Shown in pieces: positions 60,571 through 64,000 of a stretch of 64,000 bases of DNA; position 1 is the stretch's first letter; each line of letters starts with the position of its first letter. Under the pieces are notes generated by a model. It was not told the DNA's origin. It worked only from the letters and a program-made list of their open reading frames with translations, and did not search any database. The stretch spans positions 1 through 64,000 of the forward strand of contig NZ_AUII01000002.1 in assembly GCF_000423625.1 (NCBI RefSeq), read 5' to 3'. The position numbers and the translations under genes are program-made. Origin of the DNA: Pseudonocardia asaccharolytica DSM 44247 = NBRC 16224. Lineage in GTDB: Bacteria > Actinomycetota > Actinomycetes > Mycobacteriales > Pseudonocardiaceae.

Positions 60571-60806
60571 GTGTCGCCGAAGGACTCGAAGTCGCGCGCG
60601 TGGCTCCATCCGGCGGCGCGGCAACTCGTTCCAGGTCGCCGTCTATGTCGGACTAGATCCGCTCACAGAACGTCGGCTCTACCTGACCGAGTCGACGACG
60701 ACCGAGGCGGAAACACGACGGGTCCTGCGCCGGCTCGCCCTCGACCCGGCCACGGTCGAGGTTCTGGTCGAGCACCGCGGCCGTTACGAGGCGTTCTACC
60801 GGGGCA
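60571..60806 (+). pseudogene. Tyrosine recombinase (integrase) N-terminal fragment, frameshifted
   Basis: It starts GTG 60571 (MSPKDSKSRA) with TATGAT 6 bp upstream, a leaderless layout. After a GCGCGCG run at about 60594-60600, homology continues in another frame: GSIRRRGNSFQVAVYVGLDP, then LTERRLYLTESTTTEAETRR. That is the Arm-type DNA-binding domain of phage and ICE integrases. It stops after about 75 residues, so the catalytic domain is gone. Its place 83 bp past tRNA-Ala fits an integrated element that decayed. Confidence 0.7.
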
Positions 60807-61001
60807 TCACGACGTCGCCACACCCCACACGAGGACATTGTCGGCGGCTCCGGTGGCGGGGTTGCGATAATCGGTGCAGGTGATGAGGGCGATCGCCGGC
60901 ACGGGTTGGGGTGCCCAGATCTGGACGGGGAAGTCCTCGAAGGTCTTCGGGAAGGTGACGGTGGCGCGCACCTGGTAGTACCGTCTGCGACCACTTCTCA
61001 A
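60807..61001 (-). pseudogene. Sortase-like C-terminal fragment
   Basis: The minus-strand frame ends YYQVRATVTFPKTFEDFPVQ, then IWAPQPVPAIALITCTDY and NVLVWGVATS. LITC resembles the catalytic TLxTC motif of actinobacterial class E/F sortases, and the flanking strands agree. Only about 55 residues remain, with no N-terminus, no signal and no catalytic His. It abuts the integrase fragment head to tail at about 60806. Confidence 0.45.
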
Positions 61002-61015
61002 GCACGGGCTGATCC

Positions 61016-61199
61016 AGGAAGATCAACAACCGGGTCCGGAGCCTGCGCCGGGCGATCGGTGCAATCAGCGAGCAGGCGCCCCGGCTCGGCGCCCACCTCG
61101 AGAAGTCGGTCCCGCACCGGCCGACACTGCATCTACCTGCCGGAGCCGCCCAGCGCCCTGACCTGGACGGTGGAGCTCGACCGCCCAGAGGCTCCCTGA
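61016..61199 (+). pseudogene. C-terminal fragment of an unrecognised protein, frameshifted
   Basis: One frame reads RKINNRVRSLRRAIGAISEQ, then APRLGAHLEKSV. The next frame continues RTGRHCIYLPEPPSALTWTVELD to a stop at 61197-61199. The two pieces fit as one protein split by a frameshift near 61100. I do not recognise the family. Confidence 0.4.
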
Positions 61200-61256
61200 C
61201 CCCTCCCGCGAGGCGAGTGGAACGAATCGTTCCGTCGCGTTGAACGCCTCCCGGGT

Positions 61257-61587
61257 GTGGGGAGCGGATCGGACGAGGGTCGGCGAGCACGCCCGTGCGG
61301 GGTCAGCCATGTCGCCGTGGTGACGGGCGACCTCGACGGCTACCGCCGGTTCTACAATGACGTCATCGGCCTCCGGACGAACATGGTCCTCGGCGCCGGG
61401 GCCGGCCACGGCCGCCAGGCGGTGCTCGACGCCGGCGAGGTCATGCAGGAAGTCTGACCCGCGAGGGTCGGAATCCCCCGGCTTCAGTCGTGGGGAGGAA
61501 GTCAACACGTCGATGTTCGAACGCGGACGGCTCGACCACCTGGGCTTCACCGTCCCCGACGAGGCCGTGCTCGACGCGCTCGACATG
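61257..61587 (+). pseudogene. VOC (glyoxalase) family fragment, frameshifted and truncated
   Basis: The first part (61257-61457) reads VSHVAVVTGDLDGYRRFYNDVIGL, the start of a vicinal-oxygen-chelate domain with its His ligand. A frameshift follows, then RGRLDHLGFTVPDEAVLDAL (about 61519-61587), the start of the second VOC half. The remaining half-domain is missing and the frame runs directly into hydrolase sequence. Confidence 0.6.
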
Positions 61588-62154
61588 CAGGGCCCCTACG
61601 TCCTGGCCGCCCACTCCTTCGCCGGCAACATCGCCCGCGTCTTCGCCGGCGAGCACGCCGCCGGCGTCAAGGGCATCGTGTTCGTCGACGTGCTCTCCCC
61701 CGAGCTCCGGGCCCAGATGACGCCGGAGGAGTGGCGAACGTGGGTCGGCGCCGACAACCGCACGCCGGCGCAGATCGCGGCCTACCCAGACCTGGAGCGG
61801 TACGACTTCGACGCCAGCCTCGACCAGGTGGAGCAGGTGGAGGCGGCCGATCCGCTGGGCCCGATGCCGGTCGTCGTGCTGACGGCCAGCGTGAAGTTCG
61901 CCGAGCTGGTGCCCAAGTACCTCGACGAGGGCCTGCTGCCCCCGGACGTCCCCCGCAACTTCGGCGAGGTGATCGACCGGACCAACACCGCCGCCCAGGC
62001 CGAGCTCGCCGGATACTTCCCCGGGTCGATGCGGATCACCGACACCGGCGCGGGGCACAACATCATGATCGACAACGCCCCCGTGGTCATCCAGGCGATC
62101 GAGGACGTCCTCGCCGCCGTCCGGGCCGGCCGCACCACGCTCACCGGCGGCTGA
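61588..62154 (+). pseudogene. Alpha/beta hydrolase C-terminal part fused to the VOC fragment
   Basis: From DMQGPYVLAAHSFAGNIARVFAG onward this is an alpha/beta hydrolase: nucleophile elbow AHSFAG, cap region, and the catalytic-His region MRITDTGAGHNIMIDNAPVVIQAIEDVL. The N-terminal core strands and oxyanion region are absent, replaced by the VOC piece in the same frame (open from ATG 61513 to 62154). The join falls at a shared DAL, suggesting deletion between short homologies. Whether the 213-residue chimera is translated is unknown. Confidence 0.6.
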
Positions 62155-62175
62155 CGACCACATCGCCCTGGCTCT

Positions 62176-62771
62176 GGAGGTCGACGGGCGGACCCTGTCC
62201 TGGAGTGCAGTGGCATCGGGAGCCCGACGGTGATCCTGCAGTCCGGCTACGGGAACTCCGGCGACGTGTGGAGCCTCACCGACACGACGTCTCCGGCGGT
62301 GTTCCCCGCCCTCGCGGAGACCAACCGGGTCTGCACCTACGACCGGCCCGGATCGATGATCACCACGACGAACGCGAGCGGGGCCCCGACCCTCGCTGAG
62401 ACGGCCCGCCGGGGCCGCAGCGACTCGGCGCCCATGCCCCGTGATCCCGCCGATGTGGTGACCGAGCTCCACGACCTGCTCGCCGCTGACGTGCCGGGGC
62501 CCCACGTGCTCGGTCGGAGAGGGTGCGGGTGAACAGCCTCGACCCGAGCCTGGTGGCCGGCTACAAGCTCGAGCCCTATGACCTCGGCACCCTGTTCACC
62601 GAGGCCGAGGTCGATGCGATCAACGCCGCGCAGTGGGAGGGCCAGGCGCAGTGGGCGGCCAGCGTGCCCGGCGCCGAGGTGATCACCGTCCCCGACACCA
62701 CCCACTACGGCCAGAACCAGCGTCCCGACGCCGTCGTCGAGGCGATCCGCCAGGCGATCGCCCGCAGCTGA
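62176..62771 (+). pseudogene. Second alpha/beta hydrolase, internally deleted and frameshifted
   Basis: Three pieces in different frames read as one hydrolase: EVDGRTLS; LECSGIGSPTVILQSGYGNSGD through VCTYDRPGS to LLAADVPGPHVLG; then VNSLDPSLVAGYKLEPYDLG to the C-terminal IRQAIARS (stop 62769-62771). The central part with the nucleophile GHSxGG is deleted at about 62510-62525. It is clearly inactive. Confidence 0.65.
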
Positions 62772-62820
62772 CCGGGCACCGACCGCACGACCGCGGGGCC
62801 CGACGGAGGAGAGCCTGACC

Positions 62821-62916
62821 ATGCCCACCCCCACCGCACCGGATCCGACCCCACCGACCCAGGAAGATTGCGTAGAGCCGCTAAAGCACGGGTCGATGAA
62901 GTCGCGCTTGGCTTGA
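62821..62916 (+). CDS. Short ORF, possible orphan N-terminus
   Basis: ATG 62821 has a good GGAGGAG site 10 bp upstream. The ORF codes for 31 residues (MPTPTAPDPTPPTQEDCVEP...). It looks like the start of a gene cut off by rearrangement. The rest of 62772-63060 shows nothing I can name. Confidence 0.3.
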   Translation: MPTPTAPDPTPPTQEDCVEPLKHGSMKSRLA

Positions 62917-63060
62917 CTGCCGCGCAGCCCATTTCGATCGACGTTCGTCGACACCGCCGGGCTGTCGGCATACCCGGCTGAACCCTGCGCTGGCCGGGTG
63001 AAACGGGATCCTTCGATCGGCCCCTTCCCGTCCCCGCTCGCGCCTCCCACGCTGAGAGCC

Positions 63061-64000
63061 ATGGAGGCTCGTCCGGTCGTGGACGTCCCGGTGACAGGCC
63101 ACGCGTGCAGCGACGATGTCACCGTCGGTCGAGACCGGGAGCTGGCCGTGCTGCACAGTGTGTTCGACGCTGTCAGTGCTGGCCGACCGACCATTGTGCT
63201 GCTCACCGGAGAGGCCGGGATCGGCAAGACCCGCCTCGCCGACGAGGCGGCGCTGATGGCAAGGAGCCGGCGGATGCGGGTACTGCGCGGCGAAGCGGAC
63301 ACCTCGACGCGCCAACCCATGGAGCTGTGGCGGGGGGTGTACCGCTCGCTCCACCTCGTTCCAGCCAGTGATCCGATACTGTCGGCGGCGGAGCGCCGGT
63401 GGGAGCATCTCGAGTCGCTGGTCGAAGCGCTGATCTCGGCCGCGCCGGCAGTGGTGGTCCTCGAAGACCTGCACTGGGCGGATGCGATGGCGGTCTGGTT
63501 GCTCGAGCATCTGCCGCGGGCGCTGGACGGCGCGCGAGTGGCATTCGTGGCGACGAGCCGGAATGCAGAGCCGGACATGCCGCGCCTCGACACGCTGCGC
63601 CGGGTCTCGCGGATGATGCCGCTCGCTGGGCTCGGCGTCGATGCAGTGCGCCAGCTCGCCGCCGCGGAAGCGCCGGGGTCAGTCGACGCCGCTGGCCTCC
63701 ACGCCCGGACCGGTGGCAATCCCCTGTTCGTCAAGGAGCTCGTGCGCTCTCCCGACGGCAGCGGGGTCATCGGCGAAGTTCTCCAGCGGTCCCTCGACCG
63801 GTTCGACACCGAGAACGCAGCGGTGCTGGCGACCGCCGCGGTCGCCGGTGCAGGCGCCCCGCTGTCCGTGCTCGCCCTTGCATGCTCGTGCACGACGGAC
63901 GTGGTGGTCGAACGCCTCGAGCCGGCAGTCCGCGAGGGCGTGCTCGACGACGTTTCACCGGCAGGCGTCCGTTTCCATCACGCGCTGCTCGCCGAGGCGG
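63061..64000 (+). CDS. AAA-ATPase regulator (LuxR/MalT-like, LAL type), C-terminus cut by window edge
   Basis: The first 313 residues of a large STAND-type ATPase are visible. Walker A is GEAGIGKT (50-57), Walker B is VVVLEDLHWAD (131-141), the sensor region is VAFVATSRNAEP, then ARTGGNPLFVKEL. This layout is typical of LAL regulators of about 900 residues with a C-terminal LuxR HTH. That end is outside the window, so the DNA-binding part is assumed. ATG 63061 is the first in-frame start. It lies directly beyond the broken-gene region. Confidence 0.8.
   Translation, partial: MEARPVVDVPVTGHACSDDVTVGRDRELAVLHSVFDAVSAGRPTIVLLTGEAGIGKTRLADEAALMARSRRMRVLRGEADTSTRQPMELWRGVYRSLHLVPASDPILSAAERRWEHLESLVEALISAAPAVVVLEDLHWADAMAVWLLEHLPRALDGARVAFVATSRNAEPDMPRLDTLRRVSRMMPLAGLGVDAVRQLAAAEAPGSVDAAGLHARTGGNPLFVKELVRSPDGSGVIGEVLQRSLDRFDTENAAVLATAAVAGAGAPLSVLALACSCTTDVVVERLEPAVREGVLDDVSPAGVRFHHALLAEA

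Noticed and set aside
60488-64000. A right attachment site copying the 3' end of tRNA-Ala
   Set aside because: No second copy of the tRNA T-arm/acceptor sequence was found inside the window; it may lie beyond it.

Overview
The window is very GC-rich actinobacterial chromosome around the replication origin. Most genes have about 90% G+C at third codon positions and many start with GTG. Several appear leaderless, with a TANNNT -10 box 6-8 bp before the start codon. The gene order matches the mycobacterial/Pseudonocardiales origin region: rpsF-ssb-rpsR-rplI-dnaB; ponA1 with GT87 mannosyltransferases; padR-ino1; leuS; cca-nudix-DUF6049-pseudokinase-sigM-antisigma-trxB-trxA-cwlM; parB-parA-rsmG-jag-yidC-yidD-rnpA-rpmH; dnaA-oriC-dnaN-gnd-recF-DUF721-gyrB-gyrA-DUF3566-tRNA-Ile-tRNA-Ala. 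My inference is a member of the Pseudonocardiaceae, possibly Pseudonocardia. No 16S gene is present to prove it.

Layout. Bases 1-2700 are accessory: a cut-off IS110 transposase, an orphan CoA-transferase beta subunit and a DUF3040 gene. Bases 2756-8477 carry dnaB with two inteins and the S6/SSB/S18/L9 operon. Bases 8640-16130 hold endonuclease IV and a cell-wall block (two GT87 enzymes, a class A penicillin-binding protein, DUF5318). Bases 16213-21050 hold PadR-ino1, an AT-rich palindrome-dense spacer, an NlpC/P60 hydrolase, an SDR enzyme and a nucleotidyltransferase-HEPN pair. Bases 21062-27840 hold leuS, SdpI, a TetR/cupin pair with twin operators, YqgE and an MFS transporter. Bases 27853-38317 are the cca-to-cwlM block, which lacks the expected murJ. 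Bases 38345-47163 are the partition and ribosome-protein-34 block, with four perfect parS sites. Bases 47306-60487 are the replication and gyrase block, ending in tRNA-Ile and tRNA-Ala. From 60488 to 62916 the sequence is a graveyard of broken genes next to tRNA-Ala, followed by a large ATPase regulator cut by the window end.

How it fits together. DnaA, DnaN, RecF, DnaB, SSB, GyrA/B and ParAB/parS form one replication-segregation neighbourhood. DnaA-box clusters occur not only in oriC but also upstream of dnaA, upstream of dnaB, and between recF and DUF721. Cell-envelope genes (ponA1, GT87, CwlM, NlpC/P60, a D-Ala-D-Ala ligase homologue, the MurJ-type pseudokinase) are interleaved.

The most notable observations are: a class 3 (WCT) intein in the DnaB P-loop with a decayed endonuclease, beside a second intact intein; loss of the MurJ flippase while its pseudokinase partner remains; a UPF0158-nucleotidyltransferase fusion paired with a HEPN protein; a second DnaA-box cluster 3.6 kb past oriC; a predicted rpsF leader that hides its ribosome-binding site; and chimeric, frameshifted remnants at a tRNA-Ala integration site.
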